A program made the position numbers and the translations under genes. From Odiellus spinosus (Eukaryota > Arthropoda > Arachnida > Opiliones > Phalangiidae): a stretch of 64,000 nucleotides of DNA. Where the stretch lies: the NCBI GenBank assembly GCA_963920705.1, contig OY987233.1, forward strand, positions 8,710,959 through 8,774,958, in the 5' to 3' direction. Shown here in pieces: positions 11,194 through 22,029 of this stretch; positions within the stretch are counted from its first letter, which is position 1, and every line of letters starts with the position of its first letter. A model generated the notes under the pieces. The model was not told the DNA's origin. It ran no database searches and saw only the letters and a list, made by a program, of their open reading frames with translations.

Positions 11194-11870
11194 TCTGCTA
11201 TCACCTAGGCTTAAAAACGATAGCGCCATCAGAAAGAACACATTCCCTAGATTAATTTAAAGTAATGAAATTGACATGAGCCACTAGTTAAAGATTACTC
11301 CGCCACTGATAGAAATCGAGCAAAAATTCAAAAATGACCCCTATTTTAAAATGGCCGTAACCTTTTTCTACTGTCACTTAAGCATGAACCGATAGCACCA
11401 TCAGAAAAAACACATTCCCAAGATTAATTTAAAGTAATAAAATTGACATGAGCCACTCGTTTAAGATTATTCCGCCACTGATAGAAATCGAGCAAAATTC
11501 CAAAAATTACTCCTATCTTAAAATGGCCGTAACTCTTTTCTACTATCACCTAGGCGTAAACCGATAGCACCATTAGAAAGAACACATACACAAGATTAAT
11601 TTCAAATAATAAAATTGACATGAGCCACTCGTTTAAGATTATTCCGCCACTGATAGAAATCGAGCAAAATCCAAAAATTACTCCCATCTTAAAATGGCCG
11701 TAACTCTTTTCTACTATCACCTAGGCGCAAACCGATAGCACCATTACAAAGAACACATTCACAAGATTAATTTAAAATAATAAAATTGACATGACCCACT
11801 CGTTAAAGATTATTCCGCCACTGATGGAAATCGAGCAAAAATCCAAAAATTACTCCTATCTTTAAATTTT
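11194..11870 (+). repeat. ~172-bp tandem satellite, about 3.9 copies
   Basis: The marker GATAGC(G/A)CCAT recurs at 11219, 11391, 11563 and 11733, giving periods of 172, 172 and 170 bp. Each unit carries CTATCACCTAGGC or a variant, AGAACACATTC, AAATTGACATGAGCCACT, ATTCCGCCACTGAT, GAAATCGAGCAAAA and TTAAAATGGCCGTAAC. The first unit is the most diverged and the last is cut short. Confidence 0.92.
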
Positions 11871-12375
11871 ATTATTATAAGTGTTAATAGTCCTAAGATA
11901 TACATCCCTACCTCTTTCACGAGTTTCTTTTAGTAAACATTAGACGAATTTCAAAGTCTATCCCCTTTTTCCATCTAAATATTTAAATTACTAGTGGTTA
12001 ATAAACAATAATGAAAGCATCTGTCTCCGGTAAACATTGTACTGTACGTAAAGCAAATACATTGACGTCTGCCAAGCGCCAAAACCATGAACTATATCAA
12101 TATGTGCAAGTCACATATATTTGCTTACAAATATTTGCACTTGTATACTTGAAGCCTGAATCGTAGTTGACAAGTTACGCGACTAACAATGTTCGTCAAT
12201 TTACTTTAAGAAAATATATTACTATTTATACTATGGCGGAGTGAAACGCGATGCTATTTTCTATTGAGGAAAATTTAGTACAAGTCTTAAACTATTCGCG
12301 AGTGTGTTGTTAAGGAACTATGAAAGTTTCGCAAGTCTCGTTAAAAGGATGGTGGAAAGGAAAATGAAGATTTTT
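11871..12375. other. Unassigned non-coding stretch
   Basis: No gene or repeat family is recognised. Confidence 0.4.
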
Positions 12376-12716
12376 GACGCGCGGTCAGAGAGCCTCTGAC
12401 CAATTGAAAGACTCCCCCCCGCCCCCGTTCCTTTTGTTTCATAACATATCCTCGTGCGCATGGAGATAATCAAGTAGTGAATGCCGCAGCGCGTGTCGCG
12501 GGGATTTATTTTAAACAAATGCCACAGGGGATCTTTTGATTGGTCGGAGGTTCTCCTTTTAATTGAATTAGCCAGAATCAGAAGGTTTACTATATTTTTG
12601 TTACAATTCAAACAAATACACTTCCGGAATGTTTTACTACGCAAATATGTCTCATTTTTAGAATCAGAATCAAATAAAAGAAAGCCATAATTTTTTTTTT
12701 TTTGATCCTCCCTTTG
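12376..12716 (-). mobile_element. Family F foldback MITE copy 1
   Basis: The copy carries GAATGCCGCAGCGCGTGTCG, TTTTGATTGGTCGGAGGTTC, TCCTTTTAATTGAATTAGCC and ACAATTCAAACAAATACAC, all shared with the F copies at 22.7 and 25.0 kb. It ends GATCCTCCCTTTGAG, a mutated TTAA terminus. The left arm is degraded and includes C-runs at 12412-12425. The overlapping ~108- and ~69-codon frames are shadows. Confidence 0.7.
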
Positions 12717-12799
12717 AGTAGATTTAGAGTAAAGAGAGATCCTACCAAGGACTTTTAATGATGATCAATTAGAGATAGTAAATCGGTTGTTATCCTCTC

Positions 12800-12896
12800 T
12801 AGGAAGTATTTATATAATAAAGCTAAATCAATAAGGTATGTTTAACTTTTAATTTGAATATAAATATTATCTGACAAACACTGAAATCATAAACTA
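12800..12896 (-). mobile_element. Family O fragment (reverse)
   Basis: GCTAAATCAATAAGGTATG, TTTAACTTTTAATTTGAATA and TGACAAACACTGAAATCATA are the reverse complement of 14505-14592. The fragment runs into the C element that follows. Confidence 0.65.
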
Positions 12897-12904
12897 AAAT
12901 TAAA

Positions 12905-13304
12905 TCAAAGTGAGGCTGTAACTCGGCCTTTAAAAAAATTGATGTGTGAAGATATGACGTAGAGTATTTCTGGAACGTAATTAACGATAATTTTCGTACT
13001 TTCTGGATTAAGTACTTTTATGAAAAAGACCGCGCGAAAGCGACCTTATCACTGGTGCCAGAACGTGACTAGAATCAGCTATAGTCTCTATACAATTGCG
13101 AAATCACGCGACCATAGTGATGACGTAGTATTGTTTTAAAATTTTATTTTTAAAAATTTCAAAAATAGCAGTGATAAAATATGTATTTTTTATTGACGGG
13201 GTAATTTTGTTCTATTACATATGTATATATATATATTGAATCGTTTTTGAATGATCTTTCCGAAAATGCTACTCAATTTCCATTTGGAGTTCGTGAAAAA
13301 TCAG
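12905..13304 (+). mobile_element. Family C MITE copy 6
   Basis: The copy starts AAAGTGAGGCTGTAACTCGG and jumps to AAGATATGACGTAGAG, so part of the left region is deleted. It continues with CGCGCGAAAGCGACCTTATC and GACCATAGTGATGACGTAG and stops after CATTTGGAGTTCGTGAAAAA. The right terminus is missing. Confidence 0.78.
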
Positions 13305-13844
13305 CGTTTTATTCCAAAGGGACATTATCACTTTAAAACGGAAATAAATGTCAAACGGGGTGGAAAAAGAACTGATCTTAACTTAACAATCTTCGTGCGT
13401 GGCCTACCACATTTTTTGAAAGTAAAACTATAGTATAGCCCGATGAAATTAGAACCTTCGTGACTCGCGTGCAAATATAACTATTATTAATAAATGGATC
13501 CAGGCTTAGAATGTTCCGTGGCCAGGAGGTATAATCGTTCTATGGATTAAACACCTACAATCTAGGAAATTTTGCTTTATACATTAACTGAATGAACAAG
13601 AGTATATATTTTCTAAGCTTTTATTTTTATCCAAAAATCTGATAGGGAAACGGAAATGTTCTTGCACGTTTGTGGGTTTTAGATAAAGATTGAAGCTAGT
13701 TTTTGGGAAAAGGGACAGTGATTGTGGATTAAGATATTTTGTTGTAACTTAAAGGATTTTTATATTTGTTCTTGAAATTTTAAGGAATTTATTCTTAATT
13801 TTAAAGGAATTTCTTCTTGAAATTTAAGGAATTGATTTTCATAC
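13305..13844. other. Unassigned, ends in short AAGGAATT repeats
   Basis: No gene is seen. From about 13750 to 13835 the word (A)AAGGAATTT recurs three or four times between TTCTTGAAATTT-like spacers, just before the 31-bp array. Confidence 0.4.
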
Positions 13845-14165
13845 GTTAGAAATTTTATAGATTTAGATAATTATGTTTAGAAATTTTATAGGTTTAGATA
13901 ATTATGTTTAGAAATTTTATAGATTTAGATAATTATGTTTAGAAATTTTATAGGTTTAGATAATTATGTTTAGAAATTTTATAGATTTAGATAATTATGT
14001 TTAGACATTTTATAGATTTAGATAATTATGTTTAGACATTTTATAGATTTAGATAATTATGTTTAGACATTTTATAGATTTAGATAATTATGTTTAGACA
14101 TTTTATAGATTTAGATAATTATGTTTAGACATTTCATAGATTTAGATAATTATGTTTAGACATTA
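13845..14165 (+). repeat. 31-bp minisatellite, about 10 copies
   Basis: The unit contains ATAATTATGTTTAGA followed by AATTTTATAGATTTAG and repeats every 31 bp. Early copies alternate TAGATTTAG with TAGGTTTAG and use AGAAATTTT. Later copies all read AGACATTTT. The change from one variant to the other is stepwise along the array. Confidence 0.93.
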
Positions 14166-14217
14166 CTTTATTACTGTTTTATCAACAAAATAGATATTTA
14201 TATTTTCTTTCAGTCTC
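14163..14217 (-). mobile_element. Family I terminal fragment
   Basis: TTTATTACTGTTTTATCAAC and AAAATAG...TTTCAGTCTCTCTTTAAGC match the end of the I copy at 25900-25976. The fragment abuts the 31-bp array. Confidence 0.6.
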
Positions 14218-14484
14218 TCTTTAAGCTATTTAAATATACGATATATCGAAAATATAGAGACTTTAAGTATAGGCCTCATCAAATTGTGACTTTATTTATT
14301 CATCTTTTGTTCTCAATGGGCGTGGTTAAATACATTTGAACGGAGATAATCATAATATTACGTTTTAATGTTCACCAATTAAATCTGAAAAGATTTATAG
14401 AAGGCGCGTTAACAAACTAAAGTGTCCTCATTTCAAGTTTTCAAAGGGATAACGATCTGTTTTTGTGTTCAGACATAAGTTTTT
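14218..14484. other. Unassigned non-coding stretch
   Basis: No gene or family member is seen. Confidence 0.35.
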
Positions 14485-14592
14485 TAAAGGGAGAGTGACA
14501 ACCTAACTTTATGATTTCAATGTTTGTTAGATAATTGATATATATTCAAATTAAAAGTTAAACATACCTTATTGATTTAGCTTTATTTAATA
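14485..14592 (+). mobile_element. Family O fragment with TTAA terminus
   Basis: The fragment begins TTTTAAAGGGAGAGTGACAA then CCTAAC, a variant of the D/F-type terminus. It continues with ATGATTTCAATGTTTGTTAG and TATTCAAATTAAAAGTTAAA. It is mirrored at 12800-12896 and merges into family J at about 14585. Confidence 0.6.
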
Positions 14593-14893
14593 AATATAAA
14601 TTCGAGCCAATCATATTATTTCAGCTTTCAATATCGCTAGTAAAGACCGGCGCTCGATGCCCGCTTATGCTTTTAACGTTAGGACATTACAAGTGCTGTT
14701 GTAGGCTGAAATAATATGATTGGCCCGATTTTACACTTACTTTTATTGAAAACTTAGTTTAAAACCCAAAAACTTGTCTAAAAATTTGGGGAAAATTCTG
14801 GAATACGTTTTTTGACAATTTTGACATCCTGTGATTCCGAAAATAAATTCAAAAGCTGTTCCATTTTTAGCTCCAAGTTTCCCTTCAATATTA
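14585..14893. mobile_element. Family J MITE, partial
   Basis: CGAGCCAATCATATTATTTC at the left faces GGCTGAAATAATATGATTGG at the right. The right arm ends CCATTTTTAGCTCCAAGTTT, CCCTTCAA. The left outer arm is missing. Confidence 0.72.
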
Positions 14894-15237
14894 AACATGG
14901 TTCATTAATATTATATTTGGTCTCAAAATGAATTGGCATCTATACCACTATGGACAATTATAGATGAGTATTAGATTTATTTTTAACCGTATTGTGTTCG
15001 GTTGGAGCGTAGACTCCGTCAGCTTGCAATCATGGTGCATTGCTCCATCTCCTTGGAAGTCACCAGGTTGGTTGGTCGAGGCGGAAAGGAAGGGGGAGCT
15101 GTCTGGACCGGCGTCTAACGAAGATTGAAAACAATATCATCTTGTGTCGGATATAGAAATGGGGTTGGATGATTTGGGATTGCAAGAGACGTTGTTACCA
15201 GAAGAAAATAATTGCAGAAGTGAAATATTAATTTAGT
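14894..15237. other. Unassigned non-coding stretch
   Basis: No gene is seen. A GC-richer purine patch lies at 15060-15110. Confidence 0.35.
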
Positions 15238-15340
15238 TAAAGGGAGAATGCAACCTAATAACAAGTGATTATTTTTATCGATTCCAATTGTTCGTAAATT
15301 GATGAAAAAAATTACGAACAAATATTAAACTAGAAATAAA
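15238..15340. mobile_element. Family D fragment
   Basis: TTAAAGGGAGAATGCAACCT, AATAACAAGTGATT and ACAAATATTAAACTAGAAAT are D left-arm sequence. It is cut at about 15340 and followed by GACGAAGTACCTTTGACC, which belongs to no recognised family. Confidence 0.72.
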
Positions 15341-15901
15341 CAGACGAAGTACCTTTGACCTTGCTCTGGCGCGAAACTGGCGGAAACTACGTAATGAAAT
15401 GACGTATTCCCTCAGATAATGCGCAGTTGTAAACTAACGCCGAAAATTAGTCACGTGGCCTTGCTACGTTTCGCGAAGGGAGATTTCTGTACCGTTCTAT
15501 GTGTTCCCTGCGAAGAGTAAACGGGCCGGTACAATAGGAAAGCCCACAAGATAGGGATTAGGAAGGTATTAGGAATTGATAGAGTGTCTCCCTTCCTTCT
15601 TTATTTCCTTCTGGTTGTAGTAACCGGTACCAGGAAAGTTAGGAGAATATGTCGAAGCAGCTCTTTTCAACATGCTAGCCATCATTCTAGTAAACGTTGA
15701 CAGAAATCGACCAGCTAGTAGGATAGTAGTAATATATGTTGGCTCGCCCGCCCGAAGTTGACTTTTAACGATTACCCAGCTTGTAACTCTGACTGGGCGG
15801 AATTGCTTTAAATGGAGCTAGCCTGGTTAACATTTAACCATTGAACAAGATGGATAAAGTCCATAATAGTAACCCGCCCCCCCCCCTCTATTATTGGTTA
15901 C
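15341..15901. other. Unassigned, moderately GC-rich
   Basis: No recognised gene is seen. A C-run lies at 15877-15888. Confidence 0.35.
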
Positions 15902-16285
15902 ATGGTTTTGATGGCAACAGGAACAATACGTAACAGCTCTGTGAAGGGATCGACCAAACTCCATTCAGTCGACATATGGGAATGGGAAAAAACGACTAAC
16001 AATGCATACGGTCGAATGGAACCGTTCAAAAAGTCATTCGGTCATATCAGAACACCCACCGAAATAAATTTGGTTAATCTAAATTTGGTGGTCTATCTGG
16101 GCCACCCAAAAATACATTCGGTCGAATGCGATTGCCTAAAAAAGTCCATTCTTTCGATCTCCCATAAAGAACCTTTAACTATAATTGCGCTGGAAAAATA
16201 TCTCAATACCGAATTTGAAAACGCATTTGAAAACTTTACTTCTTTAAATTATGTTATTAAACTTATCAGTTTCATTGACACGTGA
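15902..16285 (+). other. 127-codon open frame over a CATTCGGTCGAATG motif repeat; probably not coding
   Basis: The frame is open for 127 codons but the product matches nothing I recognise and is compositionally ordinary. The DNA repeats CATTCGGTCGAATG or close variants at about 15963-15975, 16006-16020, 16037-16045 and 16112-16126, plus CCACC(G/C)AAA-type words. The frame is therefore more likely an accident of a degenerate repeat. The minor alternative is one exon of an unknown lineage-specific gene. Confidence 0.25.
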
Positions 16286-16441
16286 TTGTCAAGATTAAGT
16301 ACATCCGGCCCTCTTGTATCATATTGTATTCGTAAAATAGCGGTAGTTAAGTTAGAAGATACCGGAAGTTTACTTTTCGGGATCAATATACATATTCGAC
16401 GAGCTTAGCTTTCGCTTCCTTTTAGTTGTATTTTTTCCACA

Positions 16442-16485
<44 letters not shown>

Positions 16486-16854
16486 TATTTAAAATTGGGT
16501 AGCCAAGTAAAAAGAAAATTAAATGAGATAGGTTAAAAAAAGTGTAAAAAAATTATAACAAAACACGAATATCCTTTTCTAACGCCAAGAAATATGAAAA
16601 AAGAAAAAGAAAAATCTTAAAAACACGCTTTAGGCAAATATCCGGTTGCAGGTCATGCAAAGTTTTCTTTATTAACAAAGGTTATAATTTAATTCGACGT
16701 ATATTTGCAATGTAGAGAACGTTGAGGTGAAATGGTACATAATATTAAATCTCATAGAAAATAAAACGGTTTTTGAATAGTCAACTAGGGTATGCAAGGT
16801 ATAAGGTTAAAAATATTTCGATTTATCCAATTTATTTTTTAAAGTGATGCCATC
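16286..16854. other. Unassigned, contains long T-run
   Basis: A run of about 36 T residues lies at 16447-16482. Otherwise nothing is recognised. Confidence 0.45.
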
Positions 16855-17025
16855 AACATTATACAGGGTATTTCGAAAATGGTGGTAGGACCGAGCTACA
16901 GTGGGTTTTATGGGTCATTTTAAGACGAAAATGTTTTATGACGTTTTGTCGTACGGGGCGCCGTTTAAGAGTTACGAAATGAATCATAACGTACATTAAT
17001 AAACGCATACTTTATTTATTTCATT
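16855..17025 (+). mobile_element. Family H half-element
   Basis: TATACAGGGTATTTCGAAAA, TGGTGGTAGGACC, AAGACGAAAATGTTTTATGA and CGTACGGGGCGCCG match the left arm of the H copy at 8499. The right arm is missing. The copy preserves the TATACAGGGT terminus better than copy 1. Confidence 0.82.
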
Positions 17026-17127
17026 TAAAATAGAATAGGTGTTTATTGTTAGGGAGTGACAATTCTATGACGTCACCAAATGTGTAAAAAAGTCTCAAAT
17101 TAGAAAATTTGTTGCCGAAACAACCGG

Positions 17128-17420
17128 GAAATTTCTGGATTAAGTACTTTTACGAAAAAGACCGCGCAAAAGCCATAAGGCGACTAGAATCAACTGTAGG
17201 CTCTATACAATATCGAAATCACGCGACCATATGACGTAGTATTGCGGGGAATTTTTATTTTAAAAATTTCAAAAATGGTGATTATAAATTATGTATTTTT
17301 ACTGTCATGGTAATTTTGTTCTATGACATATTTATATATATTTTAAATCGTTTTTTAACGATCTTTCCGAAAATATTCAATTTGGATTGGAAAATCACTT
17401 CGTGACAGCCTCACTTTAAC
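17128..17420 (+). mobile_element. Family C MITE copy 7, truncated and internally deleted
   Basis: C sequence starts at TTTCTGGATTAAGTACTTTT and passes GACCGCGCAAAAGC and a deletion before GACTAGAATCAACTGTAGG. It ends CGTGACAGCCTCACTTTAA. Confidence 0.8.
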
Positions 17421-17868
17421 TAAATTTGGTATTATTTCTGGTTACTGGTGGGTTTTACCATTTTAAGAAATAATCTTTGTGTCTTAAAATTTCTACCGTT
17501 CCGTATTTCTGTTTTTAAGAAGTTAATTTAATCTAGGTCCATACTTTAGTTTAGTTCAATACCAGTTGGAATGAACTATTTTTGCATTCTATGGTGTATT
17601 AATTCGCCTTAACTTTGGCTTGTTTGCTAATTTATTTTGAACCAAGTGCTAAAAAATTAATCGACTTCGAGGTGTGTATAACTTTTTTATTTGGCTTCTG
17701 AATATATTATTTTCTAACCGAGATTGGAGAAACCTTTTAACAGGTTTGTTGGGATGTGTTAGCTAGTCGCGGCTTAACTCAGCACGGGATCGAATTTTTT
17801 TTTTTTTTTTTCTTCTAATCCTTAATGTCACGCAAGCCCGGTTGTTGAAACGTAAAAGCAGGAATACT
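17421..17868. other. Unassigned non-coding stretch
   Basis: No gene is seen. A T-run lies at 17796-17810. Confidence 0.35.
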
Positions 17869-18144
17869 TACCTGGAAAATAGGCTTAGCTGGATTCATGG
17901 AGATCCTGAATTTCATCGCATTGAAGTGTCAGCGACCAATGAGCAAAGGCTTGTCGTTAAGGCGAGATCCTAATGAGACTTCCAATTACATTCGATTGGT
18001 TGATGACCCGTCAATGCGAAGAAATTCAGGATCTCCATGAATCCAGCTTGTTTGTAAATTTTTTTATTGGTGGATTAGGCTTATTTAAACGATAAGGAAT
18101 CGATAAAAAAATCAAGTTGTTAGCTTGCATTTTTTCCTTTTAAT
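17869..18144. mobile_element. Family D MITE, left arm truncated
   Basis: The copy starts at CTGGAAAATAGGCTTAGCTG and includes CATGGAGATCCTGAATTTC, GACCAATGAGCAAAGGC, TTCAGGATCTCCATGAATCC and TTAAACGATAAGGAATCGAT. It ends TTGCATTTTTTCCTTTTA. Confidence 0.78.
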
Positions 18145-18487
18145 AATTAATTTTAGAGTCTATAGTGTTCATTTAAAACGTACTATTATTTTAACTCTTT
18201 ATTCGACCTCGTCATATAAAATAGTGAAATACAAAGAGAAAAATTTCCATTCTAAACAGCCTGGTCATTTAGCATACTGTATACTTAAAGCCTGAACGTA
18301 TAACGTCATTTTTTTGTCTTCTTTATACTTTTTGAGATAGGATCTCGTATGTTTTATATTTGAATAGAGTTAATTGCTTGTAAACTAAAGATAGTATATA
18401 GGGGTATCATATAAACACAAAGTAGTTTAAAGAGAGCGAGGGGAGGGGCTTAGAGCGACGAGCTAACGCCTATAAAACGAATTTTCC
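18145..18487. other. Unassigned non-coding stretch
   Basis: No gene is seen. A purine-rich GAGCGAGGGGAGGGG lies at 18433-18447. Confidence 0.35.
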
Positions 18488-19226
18488 TTGAAGGTAAAAG
18501 ACACCACGTATAGGAAACTTTTATTCAGATATTTCTTGCATCTTAACCAGCTCTTTTGTAAAAATAATAGAAATTCCCACGCTTTTCTCTCGCCTTGTTT
18601 GAGAATTTTTAACATAAGTTCTGTAGGTTCAAAACTTCCCCCTAAATGGGGGACGAAAATAGTGACGTATAGTCACGTGGTAAACGCCACTATTCTATTC
18701 TGGCGGGAACTAATTTAGCCACTCCCCTTTTATGGAAATTTGAAATTATCTAAAAACATTAAGTATTTTTTATCGATTCCTTATCGTTTAAATAGACCTA
18801 ATCCACAAGTAAAAAAATTAAAATGAATATTAAACTAGAAATCAATTTAAAACTTACCAGGAAACTAGACTTAGCTGGATTCATGGAGATCCTGAATTTT
18901 TTTGAGGAGTCAGCGACCAATAAGCAAAGGCTTGTCGTTAAGGCGAGATCTTAGTGAGACTTTCAATAACATTCGATTGGTCGCTGATTCATCAATGCGA
19001 AAAAATTCGAAATCTCCATTAATCCAGCTAAGCCTATTTTCCGGATAAGTTTTAAATTTATTTCTAATTTAATATTTGTTTGTAAATTGTTTTAGTGATG
19101 GATTAGGCCTATTTAAACGATAAGGAATCGATAAAGAAACCCTTGTAGTTAGGTTTCATTCTCCCTTTAAGTGGCGTTGATATTCTATGATTAAACGTTT
19201 CGCACGGTGTCTTTTACCTTTAAACG
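18488..19226. repeat. Possible foldback unit (M) interrupted by a D element
   Basis: AAGGTAAAAGACACC at about 18490 is the perfect inverse of GGTGTCTTTTACCTT at about 19206, and both are followed or preceded by related CGTATAGGAAAC/CGTTTCGCACG sequence. A D element (18752-19171) lies between the arms. It may be an older foldback element split by D. The 76-codon frame at 18488 is unsupported. Confidence 0.45.
18752..19171. mobile_element. Family D palindromic MITE
   Basis: The left end is degraded (TAAGTATTTTTTATCGATTC). The inner arms CATGGAGATCCTGAATTTTT and AATCTCCATTAATCCAGC, and GCGACCAATAAGC facing GATTGGTCGCTGA, are clear. It ends TTTCATTCTCCCTTTAA. Confidence 0.85.
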
Positions 19227-19429
19227 TTTTTCATAATCTAGTTAAGTGCATCGCTCTAAAGGAAAATACTTTGGCAAAGAAAAAAAATCTCACTAAAGCA
19301 ACAACGTATGTCTAGCTGCTTGTCCGGTATACGCTCTTGTAAAGCCGTCTTCACACTAGACAATTTGAAACCGTAAATTTTAACCTTTAAAATGGAAAAT
19401 TTTGGGGGTCAAACTACAGAGATCTTTAG
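19227..19429. other. Short G-like terminus in unassigned sequence
   Basis: AAGCCGTCTTCACACTAGAC at about 19343 resembles the family G terminus, but no matching partner end is clear before the A1 element starts. Confidence 0.35.
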
Positions 19430-19985
19430 TAGAGCTCGGAATCGAATATCCATTATCTTCCGTTATTCGTATATTTTCAGATATTTTATTTTCGGATAAA
19501 TTGTTTGGAACTAAAACAATGAAATTTGTATATTCGTATAATTGTTAAATGTATAAGGTTTTCCCGAAGATAAGCGTTTGGCGCTTTATCTACGAACAAA
19601 TTACTCGTTTTCAAACGTATAACGATGGTTAAGAAAATTCAAATTTTCAGAATTAGTCTAAAATATAAGAAAAATAGTTCAAATTGACTTTTGTAATTCG
19701 AAGAATATAAATAAAACAACGAAACTAAGATTTTAAATCATCTTTTTATTCATCATTTTTCATGAGAATAAGTTTTGAATTTTTGTATTCGATCGTATAG
19801 CGCGGATAATATTCTAAGATAAGGCCATTTTTGGATAAAAACGGATATAGATTACGTTTTTTACTTTATCTTGGAATAATTTAACTCGAATGAAAAATAG
19901 TCTATTTTTAATCAAACAGATAATATACAAATGAATTTAGTCGATTTTATGCAATTAATAAAAATTATACGAATTCCGAGCTCTA
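19430..19985 (-). mobile_element. Family A1 MITE, full length
   Basis: The copy runs from TA-GAGCTCGGAATCGAA to GAATTCCGAGCTC-TA. Reverse A1 interior is present: ATCTTCCGTTATTCGTATAT, CCGAAGATAAGCGTTTGG, CTAAGATAAGGCCATTTTTG and CGGATAATATTC. Confidence 0.92.
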
Positions 19986-20888
19986 ATCTTTAGTCAAAAA
20001 GTGTTAATTATTTGCTTGAAAAATGGACTCAGCATTTGTACGAAATTTAACCGTTTGATAAGATGGTGTAAAAATTAATAAAACCACGTCATTAAGAGAT
20101 AATAATCGTACCTCAGTTGCGATAAAAAACTATTTTCGATTATTTTGAAATGAAAATCGTCAATATAATTGTAATCAGGAAACAAATCAGATAAATTTAT
20201 CAATAAGGAATATATTTCTATTAATTACCATCTTTTTTAACTGTTAGTAAAAACGCAGTGGTTTTTTGGGATTATCATTATTTTTTTTTAAGGTAAACTA
20301 TTAAATTATGAAACGATAAAATTAACCAAAAATTAGGGTTAATCGGATAAAATCGCAAAAATTAGCTGATAATGTTATCGAAACGTTGAGGCCTATAAGT
20401 GTGGATGTCCCTTTAGGGTCGGACGGACGTTATACTGGTGGCATTGGCGCGGCACCATCCTTTAAGATAGTACGACCGAGATATAAACTTTGGATAGAGA
20501 AGTAGGGGAGGAGGTTTTATTTTCCAAAGAAAAAGCGCCTTATCGGGAAAATAATAGCTTTTAGGGACTAGCTTGACGGACTGGCCAGCAATTTCGGAGC
20601 AAACAGATAAAATAAACTAGGTCTTCTTCTATTTTATCTTTTTTTTTATTTAAACTTCCGATGTTTTTTGGGTGGTTTTTCTTTTTTTTGTTGATGCCTT
20701 ATGTCCGCGTGGTAGAACGGAACTATTTATTGTTATAATAGGACTATGAGAAAATCGAGAAGTAGACTTTTTTCTCGATGTATTTATTTATTATTTATAA
20801 TTCATTAATTTATTAATTATTTCTATAAAAGCATTGTTAGACTATTAATACCGATGTTTATTATTCATTATTAATTATTTTTATTGAT
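19986..20888. other. Unassigned AT-rich stretch
   Basis: No ORF over 60 codons, RNA gene or family member is recognised. A GC-richer segment at 20405-20470 shows no motif I can name. Confidence 0.4.
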
Positions 20889-21169
20889 TACAAACAAATT
20901 CTAAACTAAAAATAAATTTAAAACTTACTCGGAAAGTATTCTTAGCTGGATTCATGGAGATCCTGAATTTCTTCGCGACTAATAAGCAAAGACCTTTCGT
21001 TAAGGCCCGAGATCTCTATTCGATTGGTCGCTGACTCATCAATGCGATTAAATTTAGGATAGTTTAATAGTGGTTTTTATAATATTTTTATTGGTGGATT
21101 ATGTGGATTTAAACGATAAGGAATCGATTAAAAATTTACTCTGTTGTTAGATTGCATTCGCCCTTTAAA
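20889..21169. mobile_element. Family D MITE, truncated and deleted
   Basis: The copy begins AACAAATTCTAAACTAAAAA, inside the left arm. It contains CATGGAGATCCTGAATTTC and GATTGGTCGCTGACTC and ends TTGCATTCGCCCTTTAA. An internal deletion removes part of the right arm. Confidence 0.78.
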
Positions 21170-21399
21170 TCGAGAAGCTTTAAGAATTTGTTGGCTCTTT
21201 TACCTCCGTTGAAAAATAAGTTATTAGGAAACATTTTACGAAGAAAGATCAACGATGAAAACAATACCCTAACAGTCTTTCTTTTTTTTTTAAGTAAATA
21301 TGGTTTTATTGGGTTTATCCCTCATGTTGTATCCTTTTCTTATTCTTAAACAGATAGTTGCGCGTGATTTTGAGCACAGTTTTATTTTAAAGTCAGTCT
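21170..21399. other. Unassigned non-coding stretch
   Basis: Two overlapping short frames (21152-21349 and 21300-21533) run across element boundaries and are not gene-like. Confidence 0.35.
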
Positions 21400-21616
21400 G
21401 TCATATGACAAAAAGAAATTACCGTGACAGTAAAAATACATATTTTATAATTGCCATTTTCGAATTTTTTATAACAAAAATTTCCCGCAATACTACGTCA
21501 TCACTATGGTCACGTGATTTCGCTATTTTATAGAGCTTCCTACAGTTGATTTTCGCGCGTTATGGTACCAGTGATAAGGTCGCTTTCACGCGGTCTTTTT
21601 CGTAAAAGTACTATAA
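21400..21616 (-). mobile_element. Family C MITE copy 8, internal fragment
   Basis: CATATGACAAAAAGAAATTA, CAGTAAAAATACATATTTTA, TACTACGTCATCACTATGGT and GGTCTTTTTCGTAAAAGTAC are reverse C sequence. Both termini are missing. Confidence 0.8.
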
Positions 21617-21744
21617 GTAGACTTGCAACGTCACTCGATTTAGGCCTTGTCAAATTGATCTCGCGAGTTTAATCTTTAGAAATTGAATAAATCCCCGATG
21701 CTGTTTTTCCATACGCGTGACGTCGGTTTTACTTTTCATTTGAA

Positions 21745-21957
21745 TGTAATCTACGTTCGCACTATCCAAATCGATTTCAAACCGCCATCTGTTGACACAT
21801 TTCCTCCATAAATTGACTTATTACTTTATTATCGGTTTGAAACTGGCTTCCGAATCAGTTTCGATTCGAAAATAAAAAAACGGTTTCAGGTTCACACGAC
21901 GCCAGCGAAACGGTTTGAATCGATTCTAAGGTCTAGTGTAACGGCAGCTATAGAATA
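21745..21957. mobile_element. Family G element
   Basis: The copy lies between CTACGTTCGCACTATCC and GTCTAGTGTAACGGCAGC, which are degraded inverted termini. The inside is rich in AAATCGATTTCAAACCG and GAAACTGGCTTCCG-type words. Compare the full copies at 35795-36422. Confidence 0.7.
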
Positions 21958-22029
21958 ACGAAAGGAATCAGTTTACCCAATGAGGAAAAATCTAATTTGG
22001 TCAAAAATGATTCAAATTGGAGAATTTCC

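Noticed and set aside
12318..12690. 108- and 69-codon opposed frames
   Set aside because: They lie on a palindromic F element and are mirror shadows of each other.
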